Shown: piece after piece, positions 52,487-60,960 of the stretch
Layout: each line of letters opens with the position of its first letter
Numbering within the stretch: the first letter of the stretch is position 1
NCBI GenBank assembly: GCA_026398275.1
Contig: JAPLTF010000018.1
Span: 1 to 64,000, forward strand
DNA: 64,000 bases
Origin: Verrucomicrobiota bacterium
GTDB taxonomy: Bacteria > Verrucomicrobiota > Verrucomicrobiia > Chthoniobacterales > Terrimicrobiaceae
Direction: 5' to 3'
Position numbers and translations under genes: made by a program
The notes under the pieces: model-generated
What the model saw: the letters and a program-made list of their open reading frames with translations, nothing else
What the model was told of the DNA's origin: nothing
Databases searched by the model: none

Positions 52487-52951
52487 TCAGCCCTCTTCGC
52501 CCTCGGACGACTGCGCTTCCTGGAGTTGGCGGAGAAGCTCGGACGTGTCCTCGACCTCCTCCCACACAACCCCGCTCACATAGATCGGCGCCTTCTGCTG
52601 CGCAGCCATCGCCATGCAGTCACTGGGGCGCGCGTCCAGCTCGATGATCTTCTTCTGCTGAAGCTCGTTCTCCGCGGACAGAATCAACCTGCCAAAATAC
52701 GTGCCGTTTTTCAGATCGTTGATCACCACCCGCTCGACCCTGGCACCGACAGCAGCGAGAACATGCGCGAGCAGGTCGTGCGTGAGCGGGCGCTCCTTGT
52801 CGGCTCCGCTCAGAAACATCCCGATCGCCGCTCCGACCCCCTGGTCCACATAGATGACAAAGACTTTTTCGGCGTTCCCGAGAAAAACTGCGCAGCCCGC
52901 GTTCGTCGGAATCAGTGCGCGGATCTGAACAGGAACGACAGTCTTTTCCAT
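52487..52951 (-). CDS. BFN-domain protein (DUF151, bifunctional nuclease family)
   Basis: A 154-aa protein. AVFLGNAEKVFVIYVDQGVG then AAIGMFLSG, RPLTHDLLAHVLAAVGARVE, RVVINDLKNGTYFGRLIL and ELDARPSDCMAMAAQQKAPI are the conserved order of the BFN/DUF151 family, some members of which have nuclease activity. An acidic tail (EEVEDTSELL onward, SSEGEEG) is added. ATG 52951 fits the family start; a frame to 53101 reads into the divergent porin leader. It is convergent with ispD, 45 bp apart. Confidence 0.88.
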   Translation of the reverse strand: MEKTVVPVQIRALIPTNAGCAVFLGNAEKVFVIYVDQGVGAAIGMFLSGADKERPLTHDLLAHVLAAVGARVERVVINDLKNGTYFGRLILSAENELQQKKIIELDARPSDCMAMAAQQKAPIYVSGVVWEEVEDTSELLRQLQEAQSSEGEEG

Positions 52952-53136
52952 GCGCCAACTATAAACGAATTCCGCGACTGGGCGAGGAAGATAGTAAACA
53001 GAAAGCCCGCGAGCGGCTCTCCCGCTCCGGCGGGTGCCGCCGGACAGGATTCCTTGACCCGCGTCAAAGGTGGCGCCGATGCCGCGGGAATGCGCTTGCA
53101 TCAGCCTTCGGCACGGCTCATGAATCCCGCAATCCT

Positions 53137-54420
53137 ATGCGCCGCTCCCTCCTGGTCGTTGCCGGTCTGCTTCTTGCGTGTTCGTTGAGCCATGCGGAAA
53201 CCAAGGACTGGACGGCGTTTCCAAACTGGATCGAGGCGGAGTTCGGCAAGGCGGGAGACAAGGGGGTCACCCCGTTTTTCAGCTACTGGGGGATCTTTCA
53301 GGGCAACCCGGTCGGTGGAAATTCGCAGGAGGTCGCGTATGCCCACGAGATGCTCTTCGGCGCAACGTTCGACATGGAGAAACTGGTGGACTGGAAGGGG
53401 GCCTCGTTCAAAATCTCCGGCTCGGCGAACAGCGGACGAAACCTCTCCACATCGATCGGCAACGTCTTTGACACCGCAGAGTCCTACGTCTGCCCAACCG
53501 GGATGTTTTACGAAATGTATTACGCCCAGAAGCTTTTCGACGACTTCCTGGAATTCCGCATCGGGCGGATGGTGGCGGCGGACCAGTTCTGCGTGCTGCC
53601 GGCGTTCGGGCTGCAGGTGAGCGGCGGGATCGATGGAAATCCCACGAGCCTCTTCCTGAACTCCAACTTCACAAGCTCGCCGAATGCCACATGGGGTGCG
53701 ACCATCAAGGTCAACCCGACCCCGATCGTCTACGTGGAGTCGGGGATCTACCAGGCCACAAACCGCCTCGGCAAGGTCGCCTACCACGGGCTCGATTTTT
53801 CGATCCGCCCGGACGACGGAATCCTGATGTTCGCAGAGACGGGATGGAGCCCGACGTTCGGTGCCAAGCCGGCGGACACCGTTCACGACAAGGACGGAAA
53901 GAAGACCGTGGCTCCTGCGGAGGCCGGCCTGCCGGGCGTTTATAAATTCGGCGGATATTTCTCGACGTTTCCCTATGCCGGATTCCTCGGTGGCTCCCAG
54001 CAGAATACGTATGGATTTTATCTGATCGGCCAGCAGACGGTCTGGCAGAGCGCTAAGAATGCGAACCACAACCTGGCCCTGTGGGCCGGGGTCACCTACT
54101 CGCCCCAATACCAGGTCGCCCAGATGCCGGTGATGGGATTCGGCGGCACCGTCTGGCAGGGGATCATCCCCACGCGCGATCAAGACCAGTTTCTCTGCAC
54201 ATGGATGACTGGCGCGTTCAGCTCCGCCTATGCGGACTCCCAGGCAAAAGGAGGGTTCGCGCGTCCGACGGCGGAAACCGTTTTCGATATCAGCTACATC
54301 ATCAACCTCACCCCGACGGTCTTCATCCAGCCGGACATCCAATACATCATCCAGCCGAACGGTGTCGGCACCACCCCGAACGCCCTCGTCATCGGCGCAC
54401 AGTTCGGATGCAACTTCTGA
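53137..54420 (+). CDS. OprB-family carbohydrate-selective outer-membrane porin
   Basis: A 427-aa outer-membrane beta-barrel. Signal peptide MRRSLLVVAGLLLACSLSHA. Repeated amphipathic strands with aromatic girdles, DDFLEFRIGRMVAADQFCVL, VYVESGIYQA, FGGYFSTFPYAGFLGG, and the C-terminal NALVIGAQFGCNF ending in Phe as required for barrel assembly. It would admit sugars or other small solutes. ATG 53137 gives the signal peptide; a longer frame from 52915 overlaps the BFN gene. It stands alone before the repeat that leads into the decarboxylase modules. Confidence 0.85.
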   Translation: MRRSLLVVAGLLLACSLSHAETKDWTAFPNWIEAEFGKAGDKGVTPFFSYWGIFQGNPVGGNSQEVAYAHEMLFGATFDMEKLVDWKGASFKISGSANSGRNLSTSIGNVFDTAESYVCPTGMFYEMYYAQKLFDDFLEFRIGRMVAADQFCVLPAFGLQVSGGIDGNPTSLFLNSNFTSSPNATWGATIKVNPTPIVYVESGIYQATNRLGKVAYHGLDFSIRPDDGILMFAETGWSPTFGAKPADTVHDKDGKKTVAPAEAGLPGVYKFGGYFSTFPYAGFLGGSQQNTYGFYLIGQQTVWQSAKNANHNLALWAGVTYSPQYQVAQMPVMGFGGTVWQGIIPTRDQDQFLCTWMTGAFSSAYADSQAKGGFARPTAETVFDISYIINLTPTVFIQPDIQYIIQPNGVGTTPNALVIGAQFGCNF

Positions 54421-54446
54421 TCCGGAACAAATCACAGAACTGACTT

Positions 54447-54602
54447 CGGCCGCAGATTCACGCAGATGATCGCAGATTTTTCAGAAGGCAGGACGAAAGA
54501 ACCATGCGGCCATCGGCACTCCCACTCATCCCACCCACACAAACGCCTCCTTCTTTCAAAACAATAATCTGCGTTCATCTGCGTTAATCTGCGGCTAAAA
54601 CC
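54447..54602. repeat. CGCAGAT inverted repeat, copy A (complete)
   Basis: The left arm has CGCAGATTCA, CGCAGATGAT, CGCAGATTTT in 10-bp phase (54451-54480), then TCAGAAGGCAGG. The right arm has ATAATCTGCG, TTCATCTGCG, TTAATCTGCG, GCTAAAA (54563-54600). Copy B at 58530 has the same arms with a diverged centre. It stands between the porin and the first decarboxylase and forms that gene's leader. Confidence 0.85.
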
Positions 54603-54606
54603 TCTT

Positions 54607-54620
54607 CCCCCCCCCCCCCC
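54607..54620 (+). repeat. C14 homopolymer tract abutting a start codon
   Basis: Fourteen consecutive C residues end directly at the ATG (54621) of the first decarboxylase gene. No Shine-Dalgarno site is present. The tract could vary in length by slipped pairing and change leader spacing, or be a sequencing length error. Confidence 0.8.
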
Positions 54621-56924
54621 ATGATCGAACGAACAAATCCCCGGCTCAAGAAGCGCGTTCTGATTGTCGATGACAAGCTGGCAACCCCGCACTCCGCAGG
54701 CGGGCGGGCGGTCCGCGAGCTCGCCGACGAATTTACCGGACGCGCGATCGATGTGGTCGAGGCGGCCACGATCGATGATGGCGAGGCTGTGATCCTCTCG
54801 GACGCCTCGGTCCTCTGCGTTTTTGTGGATTGGACCATCGGGGCCAATGACGACTCGACGCACGCGGCGGCGGAGGCGCTGCTCAGGACCATCCGCTCGC
54901 GGCGGGCGAATGTCCCGGTGTTCCTGATGGGCGACCGCTCGCGGAACCATACGCCCGGTGTCGAGGTCATGTCGCTGGCCAACGAGTTCGTGTGGATGCT
55001 GGAAGATACGGCCCCCTTCGTGGCCGGACGCGCCCTCGCGGCGATGCACCGCTATCTCGAGAACCTGCTCCCGCCGTTCACCAAGGCGCTCCTCGCCTAC
55101 ACGGCAACGCGCGAGCATTCGTGGGCCGCGCCGGGGCATCAGGGCGGCGTCGCGTTTACAAAAACTCCCGAAGGCCGCATCTTCTTCGACTATTTCGGCG
55201 AGAACCTTTTCCGCACGGACACCGGCATCGAGCGCACGCCGCTGGGATCGTTGCTGGATCACGAGGGCGCGATCGGCGAGGCGGAAAAATATGCGGCCCG
55301 CGTCTTCGGGTCGCACCTCAGCTACTCGGTCCTCAACGGCACATCGGGCTCGAACCGCTCGATCATGTCGGCGGTTATCAACGACAACCAGCTCGCGCTC
55401 TGCGACCGCAACTGCCACAAATCGATCGAGCAGGGGCTCGTCATCAGCGGCGGCATCCCGGTCTTCTTCCTCCCGACCCGCAACCGCTACGGCATCATCG
55501 GCCCGATCCCGCCGAAGGAGTTCTCGCCGGAATCGATCCAACAAAAAATTGCGGCCCATCCGCTCAAGTCGCTGGCCGTCTCCGAGACCCCGGTCTATGC
55601 CGTGGTGACGAACTGCACTTACGACGGCATGTGCTACCACGCGGCCGACGCGCAGGGCCTGCTGGAGAAAAGCGTGGACACGATCCACTTCGACGAGGCC
55701 TGGTATGCCTACGCCCGGTTCAACCCGATGTATCGCGACCGCCACGCGATGCGCGGAGACCCGAAGGACCACCCGGCGGACGGCCCGACCGTCTTCGCCA
55801 CCCACTCGACCCACAAGCTCCTCGCCGCGCTTTCGCAGTCGTCCTATATCCACATCCGCAACGGCCGGCGTCCGATCGTCCACAGCCGGTTCAACGAGGC
55901 CTACATGGCCCAGGCGAGCACTTCGCCGCTCTACGCGATCATCTCCTCGAACGAAATCGGCGCGGCGATGATGGACGGCCCGGCAGGGCTCTCGCTCACA
56001 AACGATGTCATCCATGAGGCGGTGGACTTCCGCCAGGCCCTCGCCCGCGCCCACCGCGAGTTCGCAAAAAAATCCGACTGGTTCTTCTGGCCGTGGAACG
56101 CCCCGGAAGTCCGCGATCCCTCGACCGGCGAAAATGTCCCGTTCGCCGACGCCGACGCCGGGCTCCTTGCGACCGATCCGAATTGCTGGATCCTCCACCC
56201 GGGAGAAAAGTGGCACGGCTTCGACGGCATCCCCGACGGCTGGTGCATGCTCGATCCCATCAAGGCGGGCATCGTCTGCCCGGGCATGGGCGACAATGGC
56301 GAGCTTGAGGAAAATGGCATCCCGGCCGCGGTCCTCAGCAGTTTCCTCTACCGTCGCGGCATCATCCCCTCGCGCACCACGGATTTCATGGTCCTCTGCC
56401 TGTTCTCGGTCGGCATCACCAAGGGCAAATGGGGCACGCTCATCAACACCCTCCTCAACTTCAAGGATTCCTACGACCGCAATGAGCCGCTGGAAACGAT
56501 GCTCCCCGACCTCGTCAAATCCGCTCCGGCCCGCTACGGCGCAATGGGCGTCAAGGATCTCTGCGACGAAATGTTCGCCCGCATGAAAACCAGCGCGATG
56601 GACAAGGCCCAGGCGGCCGCGTTCGGAAACCTACCCACCCCTGTCATGCCCCCGCGCGCGGCCAACGCGAAACTCATGTCGGGCGAGGTCGAACTCCTCG
56701 CTCTCGACGCGATGCCCGGACGCACGATCGCCGTCGGCGCGATCCCCTACCCTCCGGGAATCCCGGTCCTCATGCCGGGCGAAAACATCGGCCCCGCCGA
56801 CGGTCCCTGGCTCACGTTTCTCCGCTCGATGGAAGACTGGGGCCGCGAGTTCCCCGGCTTCGAAAAAATCGTCGAGGGCGCAGTCGTCGAGGACGGCAAA
56901 TACCACTTCTGGTGTGCCAGATGA
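54621..56924 (+). CDS. adiA: biodegradative arginine decarboxylase, AdiA-like
   Basis: A 767-aa fold-type I PLP enzyme. The N-terminal receiver-like wing (1-130) has RVLIVDDKLA and LCVFVDWTIG. The core has HSWAAPGHQGGVAFTKTPEG, GENLFRTDTGIERTPLGSLL, LNGTSGSNRSIMSAV, DRNCHKSIEQGL, TIHFDEAWYAYARF (Asp358) and VFATHSTHKLLAALSQSSYI with PLP Lys399. These stretches follow E. coli AdiA from memory more closely than CadA. It would convert arginine plus a proton to agmatine and CO2. It is paired with an AdiC-like antiporter 75 bp downstream. Repeat copy A and the C14 tract form its leader. Confidence 0.9.
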   Translation: MIERTNPRLKKRVLIVDDKLATPHSAGGRAVRELADEFTGRAIDVVEAATIDDGEAVILSDASVLCVFVDWTIGANDDSTHAAAEALLRTIRSRRANVPVFLMGDRSRNHTPGVEVMSLANEFVWMLEDTAPFVAGRALAAMHRYLENLLPPFTKALLAYTATREHSWAAPGHQGGVAFTKTPEGRIFFDYFGENLFRTDTGIERTPLGSLLDHEGAIGEAEKYAARVFGSHLSYSVLNGTSGSNRSIMSAVINDNQLALCDRNCHKSIEQGLVISGGIPVFFLPTRNRYGIIGPIPPKEFSPESIQQKIAAHPLKSLAVSETPVYAVVTNCTYDGMCYHAADAQGLLEKSVDTIHFDEAWYAYARFNPMYRDRHAMRGDPKDHPADGPTVFATHSTHKLLAALSQSSYIHIRNGRRPIVHSRFNEAYMAQASTSPLYAIISSNEIGAAMMDGPAGLSLTNDVIHEAVDFRQALARAHREFAKKSDWFFWPWNAPEVRDPSTGENVPFADADAGLLATDPNCWILHPGEKWHGFDGIPDGWCMLDPIKAGIVCPGMGDNGELEENGIPAAVLSSFLYRRGIIPSRTTDFMVLCLFSVGITKGKWGTLINTLLNFKDSYDRNEPLETMLPDLVKSAPARYGAMGVKDLCDEMFARMKTSAMDKAQAAAFGNLPTPVMPPRAANAKLMSGEVELLALDAMPGRTIAVGAIPYPPGIPVLMPGENIGPADGPWLTFLRSMEDWGREFPGFEKIVEGAVVEDGKYHFWCAR

Positions 56925-56943
56925 GACCCAATACAAACGCCTT

Positions 56944-56997
56944 GTCCGTTCCAAAACATAATCTGCGAAAATCTGCGTCAATCTGCGGCTAAAAAAC
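56944..56997. repeat. CGCAGAT repeat, right arm only (copy C)
   Basis: CGTTCCAAAACATAATCTGC followed by phased ATCTGCG units and GCGGCTAAAAA. It lacks the left arm of copies A and B and lies directly before the antiporter ATG at 57000. Confidence 0.8.
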
Positions 56998-56999
56998 AT

Positions 57000-58304
57000 A
57001 TGAGCTCACCATCCAAAAAAGTCGGAGTCATCGCCGCGACCCTTATGGTCGCGGGCAACATCATGGGTTCGGGGGTCTTCATGCTCCCGGCCAACCTCGC
57101 CGCCACCGGCGGCATCGCGATCTACGGATGGGCGGTCACGATCACCGGCGCGATCTGCCTCGCCATGGTCTATGCCAAGATGGCGTCGATCGACGACAGC
57201 GCGGGCGGATCCTACGCATATGCGAGGAGGGCGTTCGGGCCGTTCATCGGCTACCAGACCAACCTTCTGTATTGGCTCGCCGGCTGGATCGGCAACGTCG
57301 CGCTGGCGGTCGTCGGCGTCGGCTATTTGAGCTACTTCTTCCCCGCGCTCAAGGAACCCTACGTCCTCGCAGCCGTATGCGTGGGCATGATCTGGCTGTT
57401 CACGTTCCTCAACATCCTCGGCCCGCGCATCACGACCCAGGTCCAGTCGGTCACCACGATCCTCGCGCTCGTAGCCATCGTCGGCGTCGCGATCGTCGGA
57501 TGGTTCAAGTTCAGCCTCACGACTTACATGGGCTCGTGGAACGTCAGCGGCCACGACACATTCGGAGCGATCCAGGGCGTCCTCAACGTCACGCTCTGGT
57601 CGTTCATCGGCGTCGAGACCGCCGCGGTCGCCGCCGGCGTCGTGGACAACCCGAAAAAAAATGTCCCGATCGCCACGATCGGCGGCGTCCTCCTCGCCGC
57701 CGTCACCTACGTCCTCTCCTGCACCGCCATCATGGGCGCGATCCCGAATGATGTGCTGGTCAAATCCGCCGCGCCGTTTGCCGACTGCGCGAAGCTCGCC
57801 CTCGGAAACACCGGCGGCGCGATCGTCTCGTTCTGCGCGGCAGCCGGATGCCTCGGGTCGCTCGGCGGATGGGTCCTCGCCACCGCGCAGACCGCCAAGG
57901 CGGCTGCCAACGATGGCCTCTTCCCGAAGATCTTCGGCGACTCGAACCAGCATGACGTGCCGGTGAAAAACCTCATCATCACCGGCTTCCTCATGACCGG
58001 CGCCCAGCTCCTCACGATCTCGCCGACCGCCTCGAAGGAATTCGGCGTCATCTCCTCGATCGCCGTCCTCATGACCCTCGTCGCCTACGTCTACGTGGCC
58101 GCCGCCCTCGTCTGGATCGCCAAAAAGGTCGGTATCGGCCTCGGCCTGATGATCGGCGTCACCACCGTGTATTGCCTGTGGGCGGTGCTCGGCTCGGATC
58201 CAAAACAGGTCATCTGGCTCGCGATCACGCTCCTGCTCAGCGCCGTCTGCTACACGATAAACCAGGTGACCCACAAAAAACCCGCCCCCGAAAAACCCGC
58301 CTGA
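57000..58304 (+). CDS. adiC: arginine/agmatine antiporter, AdiC-like
   Basis: A 434-aa APC transporter with 12 helices. [60 protein letters not shown] and [20 protein letters not shown] correspond closely to AdiC from memory, including the GSG stretch of helix 1, the gate Trp-x-x-x-x-x-Glu of helix 6 and the Trp of helix 8. It would exchange external arginine for internal agmatine, completing arginine-dependent acid resistance with the upstream decarboxylase. The leader is copy C of the CGCAGAT repeat; no Shine-Dalgarno site is visible. Confidence 0.9.
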   Translation: MSSPSKKVGVIAATLMVAGNIMGSGVFMLPANLAATGGIAIYGWAVTITGAICLAMVYAKMASIDDSAGGSYAYARRAFGPFIGYQTNLLYWLAGWIGNVALAVVGVGYLSYFFPALKEPYVLAAVCVGMIWLFTFLNILGPRITTQVQSVTTILALVAIVGVAIVGWFKFSLTTYMGSWNVSGHDTFGAIQGVLNVTLWSFIGVETAAVAAGVVDNPKKNVPIATIGGVLLAAVTYVLSCTAIMGAIPNDVLVKSAAPFADCAKLALGNTGGAIVSFCAAAGCLGSLGGWVLATAQTAKAAANDGLFPKIFGDSNQHDVPVKNLIITGFLMTGAQLLTISPTASKEFGVISSIAVLMTLVAYVYVAAALVWIAKKVGIGLGLMIGVTTVYCLWAVLGSDPKQVIWLAITLLLSAVCYTINQVTHKKPAPEKPA

Positions 58305-58308
58305 TCCC

Positions 58309-58518
58309 ATGCGCCCGATCCTCATTATTTTCCTCGTCTTCGCCGCCGGCATCTTCCTGGGCCACGAATACTGGCCGGACTCCCACCCTGACCCTGCCTG
58401 GCACTTCCGGTTCCACCGCGGCAAAATCCCCGGCACCATCGCGCAGCCGGAAACCACCAACAAGCCTCCCGCCCCACACGGCCGCATCCTGCACCAACCG
58501 GCACCACAGACAAACTGA
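58309..58518 (+). CDS. small membrane-anchored protein between the two modules
   Basis: A 69-aa protein: one N-terminal span (MRPILIIFLVFAAGIFLGHE) and a basic, His/Pro-rich tail (AWHFRFHRGKIPGTI, NKPPAPHGRILHQPAP). It starts 4 bp after the adiC stop, so it is probably coupled. Several His residues would titrate near acidic pH; a role in the acid response is a guess. No family is recognised. Confidence 0.6.
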   Translation: MRPILIIFLVFAAGIFLGHEYWPDSHPDPAWHFRFHRGKIPGTIAQPETTNKPPAPHGRILHQPAPQTN

Positions 58519-58529
58519 ACAGAAAAGTT

Positions 58530-58702
58530 GGCCGCAGATTAACGCAGATGATCGCAGATTTTTCAGAAGGCAGGTCGGATAAGAGATCCTGAAACCTACG
58601 CGATCATCGGTACTGCCATGTCTGCCCATCCCACCAAACCGAACACCTCGTCCTTTCCAAAAAATAATCTGCGCAAATCTGCGTCAATCTGCGGCTAAAA
58701 AA
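58530..58702. repeat. CGCAGAT inverted repeat, copy B (complete)
   Basis: The left arm GCCGCAGATTAACGCAGATG continues to CGCAGATTTTTCAGAAGGCA as in copy A; the right arm is AATAATCTGCG units ending GCGGCTAAAAAACC. The centre differs from copy A. It forms the leader of the second decarboxylase, 8 bp before its ATG. Confidence 0.85.
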
Positions 58703-58710
58703 CCACTCCT

Positions 58711-60960
58711 ATGATCGAACGTCGTTCCAAAATCCTCCGCCACCGCGTCCTCCTCGTCGAGGACGACCTCGAACTGTCCAGCGCCGAGGGCCGGGCGGCG
58801 CTGATGCTCAAATCCGAGCTCGAACTCAACGACATCGATGTCGTCTGCGCGCCGGGCGCGGCTGACGGGCGCGGGTTGTTCCTCTCCGACGCCGGACTCC
58901 ACGGGGTCCTCGTGGACTGGACGCTCGGCAGCAATCCCGACGACCCGCACTCCGCCGCGCTCGACCTCATCCGGTTCATCCGCTCGCGGAATGAAAAAAT
59001 CCCCGTCTTCCTCCTCACCGACCGTGGCCGCAGCTCCGGGCTTTCCGAGGATGTGCTCACGATGGTCAGCGAGCTGGTGTGGCTGATGGAGGACAGCGTG
59101 CCATTTGTCGGAGGGCGCGTCGAAGCGGCCGTGAAGACGTATGCGCGCAGCCTGCTCGGGCCGATGGCCTCGGCGCTGATCGAGTTCGATCTCGTGCATG
59201 AATATTCCTGGCACACTCCCGGACACACCGGGGGAACCGCATTTCAGAAGTCTCCCGCGGGCCGGCAGTTTTACGACTACTTCGGCGAGGCGATGTTCCG
59301 CAGCGACCTCTCGATCAGCGTCGGCGAGCTGGGATCTCTCCTCGACCACAGCGGCCCGATCGGCGAGGGGGAAAAGTATGCGGCCAAGGTCTTCGGCGCG
59401 CACCGCACGTATTCGGTGACGAACGGGACCTCGACATCGAACCGAATCATCTGGATGGCCAGCGTCGGGCGCGGACAGAAAATCTGGGTCGACCGCAATT
59501 GCCACAAGTCGAACGAGCAGGGGATCACAATGACGGGAGCGGTCCCCCATTACCTGATGCCGACCCGCAACCGCTACGGCATCATCGGCCCGATCCCTCC
59601 GGAAAATCTCGCGGCTGACAAGCTCACTGCGGGCGGACGCCCGGTCCATGCGGTCATCACGAATTCCACCTATGACGGCCTCACCTACAATGTGGAGCGG
59701 GTCCTCGAAGTCATCGGCGACTCGCTCGACCGGATCCACTTCGACGAGGCCTGGTATGGATACGCGCGGTTCCATCCGCTCTACCGCGGACGCTTCGCCA
59801 TGCGCGGGGAGCCGTCGGACCATCCGGCCGGCGGCCCCACGATCTTTGCGACCCATTCGACCCACAAGCTCCTCGCCGCGCTCTCCCAAGCCTCGTTCAT
59901 CCACATCCGCGACGGACGCAATCCGATCGACCACACGCGGTTCAACGAGTCGTTCATGATGCATGGTTCGACGTCACCGTTCTACCCGATCATCGCATCG
60001 AACGACGTGAGCGCCTCGATGATGGACGGCAAAGGCGGCGAGGTCCTCGTCGAGGAATCGATCCGCGAGGCGATCGCATTCCGCCAGATGGTCACCCGCC
60101 TCTGGCGCGAACACGACGACAGCGGCGACTGGTTTTTCCAGACCTGGAACCCGACCCATGTCCAGAACCCGCACACCGGAAAACAGGAGGCGTTCGAGCT
60201 GGCCAGCCCCGACCTCCTGGTCAGCGAGCCATCCTGCTGGGTCCTTCATCCGGGCGAGTCCTGGCATGGGTTCGACCTCGAGGACGACTACTGCATGCTC
60301 GATCCGATCAAGGTCTCGGTCGTCACGCCGGGAGTGAACCCGGACGGCTCGATCGCGGAGAAAGGCTTTCCGGCAACGCTCCTCACCGCCTATCTCGACG
60401 CGCGGGGCATCGTCGTCGAAAAGACCAGCGACTACGCGATCCTGTTCCTGTTCTCACTCGGCATCACGAACGCGAAATGGAGCACGCTCGTGCATGCCCT
60501 GCTCGCCTTCAAGCGCGACTACGACGCCAACGCACCCCTCGCCGAATGCATCCCCGCCATCGCCGGATTCTACCCCGGCACCGGCCTCCGCGATGTCGCC
60601 GACAAAATGCAGTCGCACCTGCGCGCCAGCGGACAGCTTCAGGCCCAGGCGAGCGCGTTTTCCGTGCTGCCGGAAATGGCGATGACGCCCGCGGATTGCT
60701 ACCAGAAGCTCATCGCCAACGAGGTCGAGCGGATCGCGGTGGATGACGCCGCCGGCCGCACCGCCGCCACCGGGCTCGTCCCCTACCCTCCGGGCATCCC
60801 GATGGTCATGCCGGGCGAAAAGCTCGGCACCAACGACGAGCCGTTCCTCGCCTACCTCCGCGCGATCCAGGCCTGGGACCGGGTGTTCCCCGGCTTCGCC
60901 CACGACACGCACGGCATCGAAAGCGAAGAGGGAGTTTATAAACTTCTGGTCCTGAAGTGA
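58711..60960 (+). CDS. second amino-acid decarboxylase, lysine/ornithine-type by motif
   Basis: A 749-aa PLP enzyme of the same fold. The wing domain has RVLLVEDDLEL and GVLVDWTLG. The core reads YSWHTPGHTGGTAFQKSPAG, FRSDLSISVGELGSLLDHSG, TNGTSTSNRIIWMAS, VHAVITNSTYDGLTYNVERV and FATHSTHKLLAALSQASFIH with PLP Lys386. The SDLSISVxELGSLLDHSGP and TNGTST stretches resemble lysine decarboxylase CadA, while the Lys segment resembles AdiA. I infer lysine or ornithine as substrate, giving cadaverine or putrescine. The antiporter gene starts within its stop (GTGA). It is clearly diverged from the first decarboxylase. Confidence 0.85.
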   Translation: MIERRSKILRHRVLLVEDDLELSSAEGRAALMLKSELELNDIDVVCAPGAADGRGLFLSDAGLHGVLVDWTLGSNPDDPHSAALDLIRFIRSRNEKIPVFLLTDRGRSSGLSEDVLTMVSELVWLMEDSVPFVGGRVEAAVKTYARSLLGPMASALIEFDLVHEYSWHTPGHTGGTAFQKSPAGRQFYDYFGEAMFRSDLSISVGELGSLLDHSGPIGEGEKYAAKVFGAHRTYSVTNGTSTSNRIIWMASVGRGQKIWVDRNCHKSNEQGITMTGAVPHYLMPTRNRYGIIGPIPPENLAADKLTAGGRPVHAVITNSTYDGLTYNVERVLEVIGDSLDRIHFDEAWYGYARFHPLYRGRFAMRGEPSDHPAGGPTIFATHSTHKLLAALSQASFIHIRDGRNPIDHTRFNESFMMHGSTSPFYPIIASNDVSASMMDGKGGEVLVEESIREAIAFRQMVTRLWREHDDSGDWFFQTWNPTHVQNPHTGKQEAFELASPDLLVSEPSCWVLHPGESWHGFDLEDDYCMLDPIKVSVVTPGVNPDGSIAEKGFPATLLTAYLDARGIVVEKTSDYAILFLFSLGITNAKWSTLVHALLAFKRDYDANAPLAECIPAIAGFYPGTGLRDVADKMQSHLRASGQLQAQASAFSVLPEMAMTPADCYQKLIANEVERIAVDDAAGRTAATGLVPYPPGIPMVMPGEKLGTNDEPFLAYLRAIQAWDRVFPGFAHDTHGIESEEGVYKLLVLK

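Noticed and set aside
54447-58702. CRISPR array made of the CGCAGAT repeats
   Set aside because: There is no regular repeat-spacer alternation; the units form mirrored arms kilobases apart with genes between them.
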